From: Scolanthus callimorphus | Lineage: Eukaryota > Cnidaria > Anthozoa > Actiniaria > Edwardsiidae | Length of the DNA: 64,000 nt | Reading direction: 5' to 3' | NCBI GenBank assembly: GCA_033964015.1 | Contig: CM066912.1 | Span: forward strand, 22,059,073-22,123,072 | In this document: in pieces, positions 11,801 through 20,902 of the stretch | How positions within the stretch are numbered: position 1 is the first letter of the stretch | Layout of the letters: every line of letters starts with the position of its first letter | Program-made: the position numbers and the translations under genes | Notes under the pieces: model-generated | Seen by the model: the letters and a program-made list of their open reading frames with translations, nothing else | Told to the model about the DNA's origin: nothing | The model's database searches: none

Positions 11801-12720
11801 TCCCCTCACAGACCTTGATATGACGTCAACCCATGTATTGATAAGGTATTAGAAATGACCTTTAGTGTAATATAATATGTCCCTCTTGTCATTTACTTCA
11901 TACCTCCTGTGCTTGCCAGGTTCTTCAACATGAATCCCGTGGGTGAAGCACGAATGGGGCGAACCACGGGTAACGTCATGACTCAGTTGCCTGATGGCTT
12001 CACTAAGAGCACGAGCGTCCATGAGTTTGGTCCGGATATCAACACTACAGTACAGCTACGACAACTAAAACCATACCAAGCAAGGTAACGAGAACGATTG
12101 GATGAGAACTTGGGGTGGGGCTTAAGCGTAATTAGAGCCTCGCTCTCTGAGGATTTCCCAGCCCTCGGCCAAAGCTAAATAAATAAAATAAATCTCGTCC
12201 AGGCCTTTGACGCAATCCCCCGTACAAATAATAAGCCGTAGAAAGAAAACGTAAGCTTTGAAATCCCATAAAATTTAGATGTTTAGTTCTTCAACAAAGG
12301 AGATTCGCTTGAGAAGTAATATCAAACACTCGATAATGTGGTAATTTTATCAGGACTTCCAACACCTCGAAGTCGGTGAAAAAACTCGGCTTCGCATCCT
12401 TTTTTCAACCCACCTCTCAGTGTTTGAAATCCTGAAAAAACACGCTGTCTCGTGTTTGATATATTACATGGAATGCAACTAAAAATCTGCCGCAACTCTC
12501 TAACAAGAACCAGGTCGCATTGATGCTGTAAAACGTTTCCGGAGGTTGTCTCCAATAACTGGAGTGATATCCATCTTTGTGATAATATATACATCTCCTT
12601 TTTTTTTGCTAAACCTTCCTCTTGTCTCTTTATTCTAGGAGCATAAAAGCTAGAGACCCATTCCACGATGATCACACGCATGACCAAAAACTAAATACCG
12701 CTGTTGCTTTGACAGCTTGA
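2833..12720 (+). CDS. SAXO4: SAXO4 / PPP1R32, stabilizer of axonemal microtubules 4
   Basis: Eleven coding exons join into a frame of 453 residues, close to the vertebrate protein (about 425): 2833-3056, 3778-4048, 4599-4659, 6126-6238, 6909-6980, 8871-8975, 9562-9665, 10412-10481, 10862-10956, 11920-12084, 12639-12720. Phases agree at every junction. Recognition rests on the N terminus (MGRLPFG, KFYCTEYATHYG, HVGTGYQSNFRPG), the middle (DPIGREN, KEGSGFT) and a later IGSK-ELTGYSENN segment, in the family's order. The family was named as a protein phosphatase 1 regulatory subunit and later as an axonemal microtubule protein, so a role in cilia or flagella is likely. Exon 8's start is the least certain: the pyrimidine-backed CAG at 10395-10397 gives the wrong phase, whereas the CTAG ending at 10411 restores it. 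The donor of exon 8 (GTATTA) is weak. Introns are heavily invaded by repeats. Confidence 0.9.
3437..3606. repeat. long hairpin (foldback MITE) in SAXO4 intron 1
   Basis: Two arms of about 79 bases are nearly perfect reverse complements (ATACAGGCATCAAGAG... / ...CTCTTGATGCCTGTAT) with a loop of about 12 bases. It is non-coding and most likely a palindromic MITE; transcribed, it would form a long double-stranded stem. Confidence 0.85.
4397..4612 (+). repeat. 108-bp tandem duplication across the SAXO4 exon 3 acceptor
   Basis: Units 4397-4504 and 4505-4612 are almost identical (one visible G/T difference near the acceptor). Each carries the intron end, the CAG acceptor and the first bases of exon 3 (GGACCACTATACA). 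Only the second copy continues into the exon; the first is a decoy whose frame stops after five codons. Confidence 0.9.
4851..5617. mobile_element. poly-G-ended inverted-repeat element, SAXO4 intron 3
   Basis: Ends are inverted copies of ACGTCYACGG(n)CGGTGG with runs of about 15 G or C, followed by sub-terminal modules rich in CCCCCC and AATTTTT. Inside are two copies of GTTGCGCGCGAAGCGCGCC. No ORF of note. A non-autonomous TIR transposon is the best reading; no clear target-site duplication was found. Confidence 0.6.
5775..5900. repeat. dispersed repeat, copies also near 18840 and 54510
   Basis: Shares CTTCGCTGA(T)GGYTGATTTTGAACGTT and GCATGCGCAGA-type blocks with 18885-18940 and 54515-54570. 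The three copies lie in SAXO4 intron 3, in the spacer before the minicollagen-like gene, and in the region upstream of exon 3 of toxin-like copy B. Family unknown. Confidence 0.5.
7839..8594. mobile_element. TTCGCGR-rich TIR element, SAXO4 intron 5
   Basis: The left end GGTCTTCTGGTAGGTCGCG and the reverse complement of the right end (GGACTTCTGGTATTTCGCG) match as imperfect TIRs. The interior repeats TTCGCGGGATTTTTAGG and related blocks separated by A-runs. No transposase is visible; it is a non-autonomous element. Confidence 0.6.
8909..9362 (+). repeat. SAXO4 exon 6 3' end with two decayed downstream copies
   Basis: The end of exon 6 plus its donor and following intron (to about 9020) recur at 9178-9280 and 9286-9362. 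Shared blocks are CCGGGTT, RGCAMSAARACAAGACCAG, CTAT..AGAACYATKGAYGAGGTA and TACAGTAGGCCCAATAACA. The copies are degenerate, lack the 5' half of the exon and an acceptor, and look like dead partial exon duplications. Confidence 0.8.
9021..9159. mobile_element. short MITE inside the first exon 6 copy's intron sequence
   Basis: TIRs of about 25 bases (CCCGTTCGCACGAGACCGGTAC and its inverse at the right end) are flanked by TAAGAC on both sides (9015-9020 and 9160-9165). The paralogous tandem copy near 9265-9275 has a single uninterrupted TTATTAAGACTAG, giving a natural empty site. Confidence 0.85.
9900..10117 (+). repeat. 109-bp tandem duplication, SAXO4 intron 7
   Basis: Two units of 109 bases beginning CATGCTCAAAGTGCAAG and ending CACGGGTATTTTGC differ at only a few positions. 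Non-coding; the third local duplication of about this length in the gene. Confidence 0.9.
11361..11731. mobile_element. CAGGGTTCG-ended MITE, SAXO4 intron 9
   Basis: Terminal inverted repeats CAGGGTTCGTACG and CGCACGAACCCTG bound a non-coding interior of repeated CCTGGAAA / TCCTGG words. The same word family occurs without clear ends at 3250-3370. Similar in style to the CAGGGTTCCC element at 20599-20839. Confidence 0.75.
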
Positions 12721-13342
12721 TTGTGGGCTCAGAATCATCAACCGCCTGCAACACAACAGCAACTGGTACATACCGAATGAACAAAATATATACATGGGCG
12801 AAATGATGAGTCAAAGCTTGAGATTGTGAGAAATGAAAGTCCAGAAGCCACCATGCTTTGCACTCTTCAAGAAAGTGCTCTAATAACCATCAAGAAAACA
12901 ATAGCTTATAAACTCGATTTCAAAATAATAATATTACGGCTACCGTAGTCTAAACGATGCAAAATGATACTTTTTTTCTGTATGTGTAAATATATTTGTT
13001 ATCTTTGTACATATCAGTGATCAACCTCATAGTTTTTTTAGCGTGTAGGCAGTTTTGTGATACTAGCAAGATGCATTCGGTGGCAAGAAAACGCCACAAA
13101 TTAAAGTTAACATCTGATATAAAAGTCTTAAACAACTTGTGATAAATAAGGTGCCGATAGACAAATATTAATGATAAATAACTACAGCGCGCGATGTTTT
13201 ACGTGTATTTTCTCTGAATAAGCTAGTTGAAGTTTAAATTCCGTTTTCAGTGCACACGCCATTTTAGTCCGAATCTTTGTTTTAACTTCTCTAATTCTTG
13301 TTAAACAAAAGAAACAAGACATTCATACGGTGGCCTACAACT
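12721..13342. other. 3' flank of SAXO4, nothing recognised
   Basis: AT-rich sequence following the stop codon, presumably 3' UTR and spacer. No exact AATAAA was noted close to the stop; AATAAG at about 13144 is the nearest variant. No other gene is visible. Confidence 0.5.
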
Positions 13343-13620
13343 GTCACGGCTAAATACAAACTCTCGCGGCTAAAAGTAAATGCTCACGGCTAAAAGAAAA
13401 TGCTCACGGCTAAAAGAAAATGCTCACGGCTAAAAGAAAATGCTCACGGCTAAAAGAAAATGCTCACGGCTTAAAGAAAATGCTCACGGCTAAAAGAAAA
13501 TGCTCACGGCTAAAAGAAAATGCTCACGGTTAAAAGAAAATACTCACGGCTAAAAGAAAATGCTCATGGCTAAAAGAAAATACTCACGGCTAAAAGAAAA
13601 TGCTAACGGCTAAAAGGAAT
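13343..13620 (+). repeat. 20-bp minisatellite, forward array
   Basis: About 13 head-to-tail copies of TGCTCACGGCTAAAAGAAAA, very uniform in the middle and degenerate at the edges (TCACGGCTAAATACAAAC at the left). No coding sense. Confidence 0.95.
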
Positions 13621-13924
13621 GCGAGTGACTTGTTGTCATAGACACGATACTTGATGTGGAAGTATCCTAATTTGTAAAAATGTGAGTGACTTGTTGTCAT
13701 GGAAATGATACTTGATGTGAAAGACTCCAAAGTAGTTATAAAAAAGTAAACTTGTTTTTTTGTCACCTTCGGACTAGCATAGTTCGGGAGGTAATGGATT
13801 TATTTTGGAGTCGCACAATCTGATTTGCATGAGTTTGCGCTAGGTCCCCCCCCCCCCCCCCCTTGAGGAGTTTTTGGTAACGGCCGCCATTTTGGTTTCG
13901 AGGAAACTCGGCCGAGGTAGGTTG
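13621..13924. other. spacer between the two opposed minisatellite arrays
   Basis: Holds a local duplication (GTGACTTGTTGTCATRGA...ATACTTGATGTGRAAG at 13623 and 13683) and a poly-C run near 13846-13862. No gene seen. Confidence 0.7.
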
Positions 13925-14355
13925 GCCGTGAGCCTTGCTTGCAGTGAGTATTTCCTTTTAGCCGTGAGCATTTTCTTTTAGCCGTGAGCATTTCCTTTTA
14001 ACCGCAGTGAGTATTTCCTTTTAGCCGTGAGCATTTTCTTTTAGCCGTGAGTATTTTCTTTTAACCGTGAGCATTTTCTTTTAGCCGTGAGCATTTCCTT
14101 TTAGCCGCAGTGAGTATTTCCTTTTAGCCGTGAGCATTTTCTTTTAGCCGGGAGTATTTTCTTTTAACCGTGAGCATTTTCTTTTAGCCGTGAGCATTTC
14201 CTTTTAGCCGCAGTGAGTATTTCCTTTTAGCCGTGAGCATTTTCTTTTAGCCGTGAGTATTTTCTTTTAACCGTGAGCATTTTCTTTTAGCCGTGAGCAT
14301 TTTCTTTTAGCCGTGAGCATTTTCTTTTAGCTGCGAGAGTTTGTATTTAGCCGCG
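13925..14355 (-). repeat. 20-bp minisatellite, inverted array
   Basis: About 21 copies of GTGAGCATTTTCTTTTAGCC, the reverse complement of the forward array. A higher-order unit of about 100 bases ending in GCAGTGAGTATTTCC repeats at least three times, which is absent from the forward array. Confidence 0.95.
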
Positions 14356-14711
14356 AGCCGTATCGTTTTCGCCCGTCCACACTGAAATGCATATCCGTAC
14401 GAAAACGCTCTTATGCATTCAGTGGGCATGCTCAAACAAATTCAACGCATGTGCATTTCGATCTGTTGGGTTTGCTGTGGTGATGTCATCGTTTTCAGAT
14501 AGCATCGTTTTCACCCGTCCACACTAGAAAACAGCGTTTTCAAGCAGCTCCGTTTTCAAATCGTTCCACTCTGGAGAGCGTTTTCGGATTAATCTGTTTT
14601 TGGTGATCGTTTTCGGCGGTTGTAGTGTGGACGATAGCCGTATCCGGAGCAAAAAGTATCCGTTTTTCGTTTGAAAACGGTGTAGTGCGGCTGTTGACGG
14701 GGTCTTCAGTA
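14356..14711. mobile_element. CGTTTTC/GTCCACAC repeat, probable MITE
   Basis: Dense CGTTTTC words with GCCCGTCCACACTG at the left and GTAGTGTGGACGATAG and GTGTAGTGCGG toward the right, in inverted sense. Non-coding. Probable one or two overlapping TIR elements; exact ends unclear. Confidence 0.5.
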
Positions 14712-15890
14712 GCCACAGACAGATTCTGCTCAAAAATTCTTTAAAAGTTGCCGCAAAATACCCTCAAAAGTTGCTCAAAAGTTGCTCAAATTCGAAAAAG
14801 TTGCTCACAGAATCAAAAAGTTGCTCCCCAAAAAAGAGCATTTCTTCACGCTTGTCGCATGATTTATTTTAAAAATGATAAAGAATCACTCAACTCAACA
14901 TCCCCATAAGATCAGGCAATTATATTCTAAACACCATATGACATAATTATACTAATCAATACGGTTGTTTAAAAAGAGACTCACTTGCCTCCATTCTGTT
15001 GGCTTAGTAAAAAAAAAAAATTAATAGCTGCTGCTACTATTTTTGAAAGAAACTATAAAGAAGCCCTTTTAGGTTATGTCACCTCAGCCCCATTTTCTCT
15101 AGCAACTTAGTGGACCAACTGGAAAAAGTCCAAAGACGCGCGGCTCGTTTTGTGTCTGGAAATTTTCACGACTACTCCGAAGGGAGCATGTCTAAAATAC
15201 TGGACAACCTGCGATGGCAAACATTAGAAAAGAGGCGCCAAATTGACCGACTGTGTCTTTTCAATAAGTGTTTATCAATGAGGAGAGTAATACCGGCCGC
15301 AGTATTAGCTAAGCCCAAGCGATGTACCAGGCATATTCACACCTCATATTTCATTCCCTTATATGCTCGTACGAATATATACAAATTTAGCTTCATCCCC
15401 CGTACAATAGTTGACTGGAATTCACTCTCCCAATTGTCTGTAAATATTGCTCTAGCTTCTGGTGTAGACGACAAGTTCCGCCAGCACTTTTTTCAATGTA
15501 AACAACCGCAAGGTAGCACCAACATATTAAAGTGAAGTGAAGTGAAGCAATTTGAATAGGGTCTTCCGCCATTTTGCTTCTGCTCTATATTTGGAATGTG
15601 ATACCCAACGAGACATCCATATCTTGAAGATACCTGTGAGCAGTGAGCACCCAAGGTGAAGAAAGTACTTTTTTATTATCTTTTTAGCAAGATTTTTCAT
15701 TCTGTGTTTGATTTGAAATGGCAAATCTATCACAAATTGTCATTTTGTTGTAAAAATTCAATAGGAAATAGCGGAAATGCTAAGAAGTTGCTCATAGTTG
15801 AAAAAAGTTGCTCAGAATTGAAAAAGTTGCTCAAAATTGAAAAAGTTGCTCAAAAGTTGCCGAGCAGAATCTGTCTGTGCCTAGTCTTCA
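14712..15890. mobile_element. TIR element built of AAAGTTGCTC repeats, carrying a LINE fragment
   Basis: Left end CACAGACAGATTCTGCTC and right end GAGCAGAATCTGTCTGTG are inverted copies. Next to each end are four or more AAAGTTGCTCA words. The core contains the LINE piece at 15110-15547, which may be a later insertion. Confidence 0.55.
15110..15547 (+). pseudogene. 3' end of a non-LTR retrotransposon (LINE) reverse-transcriptase ORF
   Basis: A 141-residue frame starts LEKVQRRAARFVSGNF and continues with LRWQTLEKRRQIDRLCLFNK and SFIPRTIVDWNSL, the typical C-terminal region after the reverse-transcriptase domain of Jockey/CR1/RTE-type LINEs. The frame is intact to its stop. It is followed directly by a short (GAAGT)n tail, as at the 3' end of several LINE clades. 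The RT palm and endonuclease are missing, so this is a 5'-truncated copy. Confidence 0.8.
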
Positions 15891-15977
15891 GGCGTAAATG
15901 ATTGACTTACTAGTACAACGTCCAGACGAATTAAATGATTTAGTCAGTTCGAACGCATTGAGCCACGTAATTGCCCT

Positions 15978-16819
15978 GGGGGTCGTTTCTCGAAACGCCC
16001 GAAAACTTTTCGAGCACGATAAATTACCCGAAAAGCGTGCGGATAACGAATTTTGCGTTTCTCGAAACTCCCGAGTTTTTCGCGCCCGATAAAATTGCGT
16101 CATTTTTCGCCCCTTGATAAGGGGAGAAACCCTTCTCCCCTAAACTTTTTCGGGTTTCCGAAAATCCTCAGAATAGGGAAGAAAAATAACAAAATGAACT
16201 ACGATTTTTCACTCCTTTGCGACTTTATTTATCCCTCTAGTACCTGCGAAGTTGAATAACAGCCATTTATGAAGGTGTCTTGCTTTGTTTCCAAAGTTTC
16301 TTTCTTTGTCGCGAAATGGTTTCCCGGTAACTCTCCCGAGTTGCTTTTAGCGCTATCCCGATAAAATACACCAATCAGGTGCAAGCATCTCTCTTCTTGA
16401 CCAATCAAATTCATTCTCTTGACAGCTCGCCTGTCAAATTTGACGAGGAGCTGTCAAACTTTTTTTGACATGTTGTAAACAAAGTACCAATGCATCTACA
16501 AGAATTCGGTGCAAAATGCTTGCTTTTTCGCACATTTTATCTAATTTCTTGGCATTTATCGATGGAAATACCAACATGGCGATACACTTTGTCCCCTGAC
16601 AGCGACGAATCGATAAGTTTCCTATGTTTTCATTGTCTATTTATGCAAAGTATTCGCAAAGTTTGGAAATTATAATTTTGATTTCGGGTTTCCGATAATT
16701 ATCGGGGGGTTTTGGGAGTTTCGAGAAACACTTTTCGGAACTCCTAAATCTCGCCCGAAAAACCACCCGAAAAGTTTATCGGGCTTGAAAATATCGGGCG
16801 ATTTCGAGAAACGACCCCC
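15978..16819. mobile_element. GGGTCGTTTCTCGAAA-ended TIR element
   Basis: Both ends carry GGGTCGTTTCTCGAAA in inverted orientation, with sub-terminal CCCGAAAA / TTTTCGGG and GATAA modules. CCTGG flanks both ends and may be a 5-bp target-site duplication. No transposase ORF is present. Confidence 0.75.
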
Positions 16820-16830
16820 TGGTCCTTCTC

Positions 16831-17340
16831 TTGCCCGTATTCACACATGACGAAACAACTCGCGTAGTAAGAGACGCAAATCATTGCCCTAAGTCGTCTG
16901 GACGAATTATCCGTTTCAGTGTGAAAACGGCCAATCACTTTCCAATTGATAGAATTGATCGATTTCAAATCCCGAATAAATATTTTCACTTTCCAATTGA
17001 CAGAATTGATCGATTTCAAATCCCGTATAAATATTCGGAGATCCCGCACCGTAATTCCCGGACAGACATCTGGCAACGTTCAACACGATCGTTGCAGCGT
17101 TGGTCAACTCTCGTCCAGAAATCGTTCGACATCGCGCGCGCTCAACAAGTGTTGAACGATGTTGAACAGATTAAGAAGGAAATCGACTTGGAAAATAATA
17201 ATTTGCCACCTTTTTGGTTTCTACCATTTTCTAAGACCTTTTTATCAAGAGAAATTCCTGTCATAACACCAAAAAGTAATTCTTATCGAGGTTTGAGAAA
17301 ATTTATTTTCAAAGTTCTGAGCGAGTGATTTTAGCTGTTA
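16831..17340 (+). other. open frame of 165 codons with a 51-bp internal duplication, not recognised
   Basis: The frame 16831-17328 contains two consecutive 51-base units (16936-16986, 16987-17036) that keep phase and repeat a FPIDRIDRFQIP segment. The C-terminal half is Lys/Glu/Asn-rich with a possible short helix. No signal peptide or domain was identified, and the upstream part resembles repeat sequence. It could be a chance ORF. Confidence 0.25.
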
Positions 17341-18648
17341 CACTTACAGTATAATACATTTTATGTTGCTGCGAGCTAGTTATCTAACAGTTATTGATTT
17401 TGACGATTTTCGGATTTCTGTTTTAAGGTTTGGCCGTGCTGTAAGAAAATAAATCACTTCTCTCAACTATGTCTTGAAAACGACGGTAATATAGAACTTT
17501 TTTCTAAAACCATTCAAATTGTTTACTCAAAAAGGAAACAAAAAACAAAAAAAAAAAACACGCAAACAACAACAAAAAAACGGTACCATACTTCCAGACA
17601 TCTACCTGAGAGCTGAAGCTTCGTATGGCGACCGTGCCAGAGACAGCCCTGACAGCCGCTATCCTGACGGTACTCAGTTAATTGCTCGATAGTGACTCGG
17701 TGACCTACAATCTTCAGCCCAAAAGGTTTGGACCGTTTTTGAGAAGTTTATATTTTCTCGTCGGTTTAGGGAATGTTCTCAAATTGTGTTACCCCCTCCC
17801 CTCCCCGACTCAATGTTGGTACTTATTTTGAACGTTCAGATCGCGGGCTTCAAAATGCCGAGACAATTCATCTCACTGATATCAACATTGAAAGGGGAGG
17901 GGGGCGAATACTGTGTAGTGCTCGTCTAAATAGCTTGTAAAAATGGGCATCCGTTTTACCGGTCCAAGCATTTTGACAAAGATTGTAGCTATGAGGGTCC
18001 CTTGTATGAGTAATGAACAACCAACCTTATCCCTGTAGTTATCTGTTACGCAAGGTATTTATAGAACAGAAACGCCAAAGTGAGATCCACGTGGGACGTT
18101 TATTATCTTATTGCTGTTTTCAATAAATTTCGATTTATTTTCCGGTGTTCTCATCGAAATATTATCTTTTAACGTTATCACATTTTTTGCTGACAGAGAC
18201 CAGGTGATACGCCCTTTGATGACAATTTCATTTACACAAGCGCATAAAAATTACCATTACCAATTCATGTTCGTATCCAGAGAAGTATCGCGATTCACCC
18301 TGCCACTCTGTGTTGTTGTGAGCCGTCAATATTTTGTGGTATTGACGGCTCAAAAAGAGCTAGCAAAATTCAACTTTTTTCGCACGAATTTATGTTTCAT
18401 TTCATTGTCAATAGTTAGAAATAACGTTTAGCTATATTTCTAGCAATATCTTATGGCAGAAAGAGATTTTTTTCGCCGAAAAAGATGGAAAAATGTAAAC
18501 AGAAAATGCTCGAGCTCGTGCGAAAAGCCCATGTGATTGCGTGAGATCGTGCGTAAATGTAATGAGAATTGAAATTTCAATCGACAATAAATAGCACTAT
18601 TTCTTGCCATTTCCTCCAGAAAATCTTCAAGAATCGCGATACAATATT
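17341..18648. other. intergenic, nothing recognised
   Basis: AT-rich spacer with an A-rich stretch (17535-17580). A 34-base palindrome at 18320-18353 shares its GAGCCGTCAATATTTTGTGG word with the hairpin at 18649-18813. No gene supported. Confidence 0.6.
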
Positions 18649-18813
18649 AATTACGATTTTGAGACGGCAATTCCACAAAATATTGACGGCGTTGGAAGAA
18701 AATATTTTCACGTATTGGGCTCCGTCGCTGCGCGACTCCGCCCAATACGTGAACATATTTTCTCCCAACTAGCCGTCAATATTTTGTGGAATTGCCGTCT
18801 CAAAATCGTAATT
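18649..18813. repeat. 165-bp near-perfect hairpin
   Basis: Arms of about 72 bases (AATTACGATTTTGAGACGG... and inverse) surround a short TCGCTGCGCGA loop region. Both arms contain CAATATTTTGTGGAATTG-type words. A foldback MITE. Confidence 0.9.
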
Positions 18814-20124
18814 AGTATATATTATCGTACCAGAGCTCCACCCGACACGTCTGCTCGCAGGGGAGGCTCGGCAGCGCTTATTTGAGTGCCTTCGCTGACT
18901 GGCTGATTTTGAACGTTAATTGGGCATGCGCAGAAAATTGTTTTTAAATTAAATTTGTCTGAAATACGACGTATAACTGAACTTATACTATGTTCCCAGC
19001 CTCGTGTCAGCTCTATGTCACGCAAGTTCACTGTGTTTTGACAGGTAAATAATCAGTGACGTCACTAACCGAAAGGCCGCTCAGGCAAAAGGAGGCCTGG
19101 GAACGAGGGTACTATTCTCTTCCGTTGATCACTAACGGGTGGTCGCCGACTGGTGCTCTTTCATTCAACCTGCAAATAAAACACGACCTTCAAGAGGTTT
19201 CAAAACAGGTAGCGTCTTTAAAATCTCTGCAAGGATATAATCTAATTTTACCAAAAACGAAAACAAATCACATACACTTTGCAAAACGTAAAAATTATCA
19301 CTGCACTTATCTCATGTTCTGGAACAAAAACATGGTATCAAGTGCCGGAATAGGAATTCTAAGGTAGGGTTTCCAATAAAGATCAAGCTTTGTTTATCAA
19401 ATTGTTATTATGTATTATTGATTACCTTATATTGAACGGAATTTTGACAGAAACTCGTTCTTATGTTTTTCTGACAGAATTTGAATCTCAGTGATAGAGC
19501 TCGGTGATAATCTACCATCACTCAATTCCGGTAAGTCTTTGAAGTTATTTGTAGCCACTGAATGCTAGCGTTTTATAAGCAAAGAAAAAGTCATTTTATT
19601 GACTTGAAAAGGTGCTAAAAGAAAGGAAATAAAGGCAAATCTCACAAAGGCGCTTTCCAGTTTTTTTTTTTTGGAACCCACTGTTTACTTATTTGGAAAA
19701 GAAAGAAAGACATGTTATAAATTGTTATTTAACCTGTACATTCTGGAAGTAGCTTTTGTAGCAATGCAAATGTTATATAATGTTTTTTATTCGCGGCTAT
19801 GACCGCTTGTTCATTGCCATATATTTTATTGACGCAATTTTCTTACTTAGCCAATATAATCGTACCCGCCCCATTCAAATACTATCAACTCATTTGACGC
19901 AAGGGCAATTAACAGCCAGAGGACCAGGATAAAAGAGCCACCAAAATGCGTTGCTTTGCCGTCATTTTTGTTTTACCGCCCAGACGAGAGAACAGTTCCC
20001 AAAAGTACACCAAAAGTGCATCAAATGCAAAACATTCCCCGTTTTCTCAGAACTTTGTTCTTCGCGACAGCTGTTGCAGCGAGCACAAAAATCATATTTT
20101 GTTAGCAGGTGGTTATCGGGCATG
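18814..20124. other. intergenic, nothing recognised
   Basis: Contains one copy of the dispersed CTGATTTTGAACGTT repeat (about 18880-18950). ORFs at 19056 and 19946 have no recognisable domains. Confidence 0.6.
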
Positions 20125-20411
20125 TTAGATTGCTTGCAGTTCCTTGCTCGGGGAACGTCCGTAATAAGAGGTTAAAAGTCTAACATTGCGCACGTAATAA
20201 AATGTTAAAAGTCTTACTTTGCGCGCGCCTAGTACTGTGCATTTATGCCGGGGGCACGCCGTGGAGCGTGCTTATCGTGACACCGGCATAAATGCACAGT
20301 TCAAAGGTGAAAATTATCACTCAGATAAATAGGCGCGCACAAAGTAAGACGTTTACCCTCTTATTACACGGACGTTCCCCGAGCAAGGGACTGCAAGCTG
20401 TCTCGGGCATC
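20125..20411. repeat. large foldback with arms of about 115 bases
   Basis: Left arm GCTTGCAGTTCCTTGCTCGG... and right arm ...CCGAGCAAGGGACTGCAAGC are inverted copies extending through GTAATAAGAGG, GCGCGCCTA and GTGCATTTATGCCGG. The centre is GC-rich. Non-coding. Confidence 0.85.
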
Positions 20412-20598
20412 TATTTTCGTCTAATAGTGTAAACCATAAACGTGCAAACCATAAAGTTTTTGTTTTATAAACATCACCAAAATGAAAGGGAAGAAGAGAA
20501 AGGGAAGGAGGTGGAGGAGGAATGTAAGAAAAATGGAAGGAAAGGAATGAGCATCAGCAACTGACTAAATACAGTTGCTCCTGCAAGTACGTGTTCAA

Positions 20599-20839
20599 CA
20601 GGGTTCCCACTCACCTTGAAAAGTCAGGGAAATCTGAAAATTTTTCAAGGTCAGGGAGTTGTCAGGGAATTTTATAATTAACAGGTCAGGGAATTTTACA
20701 AAACAGCTCAAAGTCAGGAAATTTACTTTTGAGCGGCTATGAAAAAATTCAAATTGTTTTCTGTCATAAATTTAAAACAACAGTAGCAAAAGACACTTTT
20801 ATTTAAAAAATGTACATTCATGATAGAGTGGGAACCCTG
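20599..20839. mobile_element. CAGGGTTCCCACTC MITE with TTCAA duplication
   Basis: TIRs CAGGGTTCCCACTC / GAGTGGGAACCCTG bound a non-coding interior of GTCAGGGAATTT repeats. TTCAA lies immediately outside both ends (20594-20598, 20840-20844). It ends about 60 bases upstream of the start codon at 20903, so it may sit in the promoter or 5' UTR. Confidence 0.85.
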
Positions 20840-20902
20840 TTCAATTATTAGTTCTGGAGGCTAACACATCTCGTCTCACTTAGGTCTCGGTCTGCTTCGA
20901 GA

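Noticed and set aside
13343..14355. CRISPR-like regular repeats
   Set aside because: Units are contiguous with no unique spacers, and the genome is eukaryotic; it is a minisatellite.
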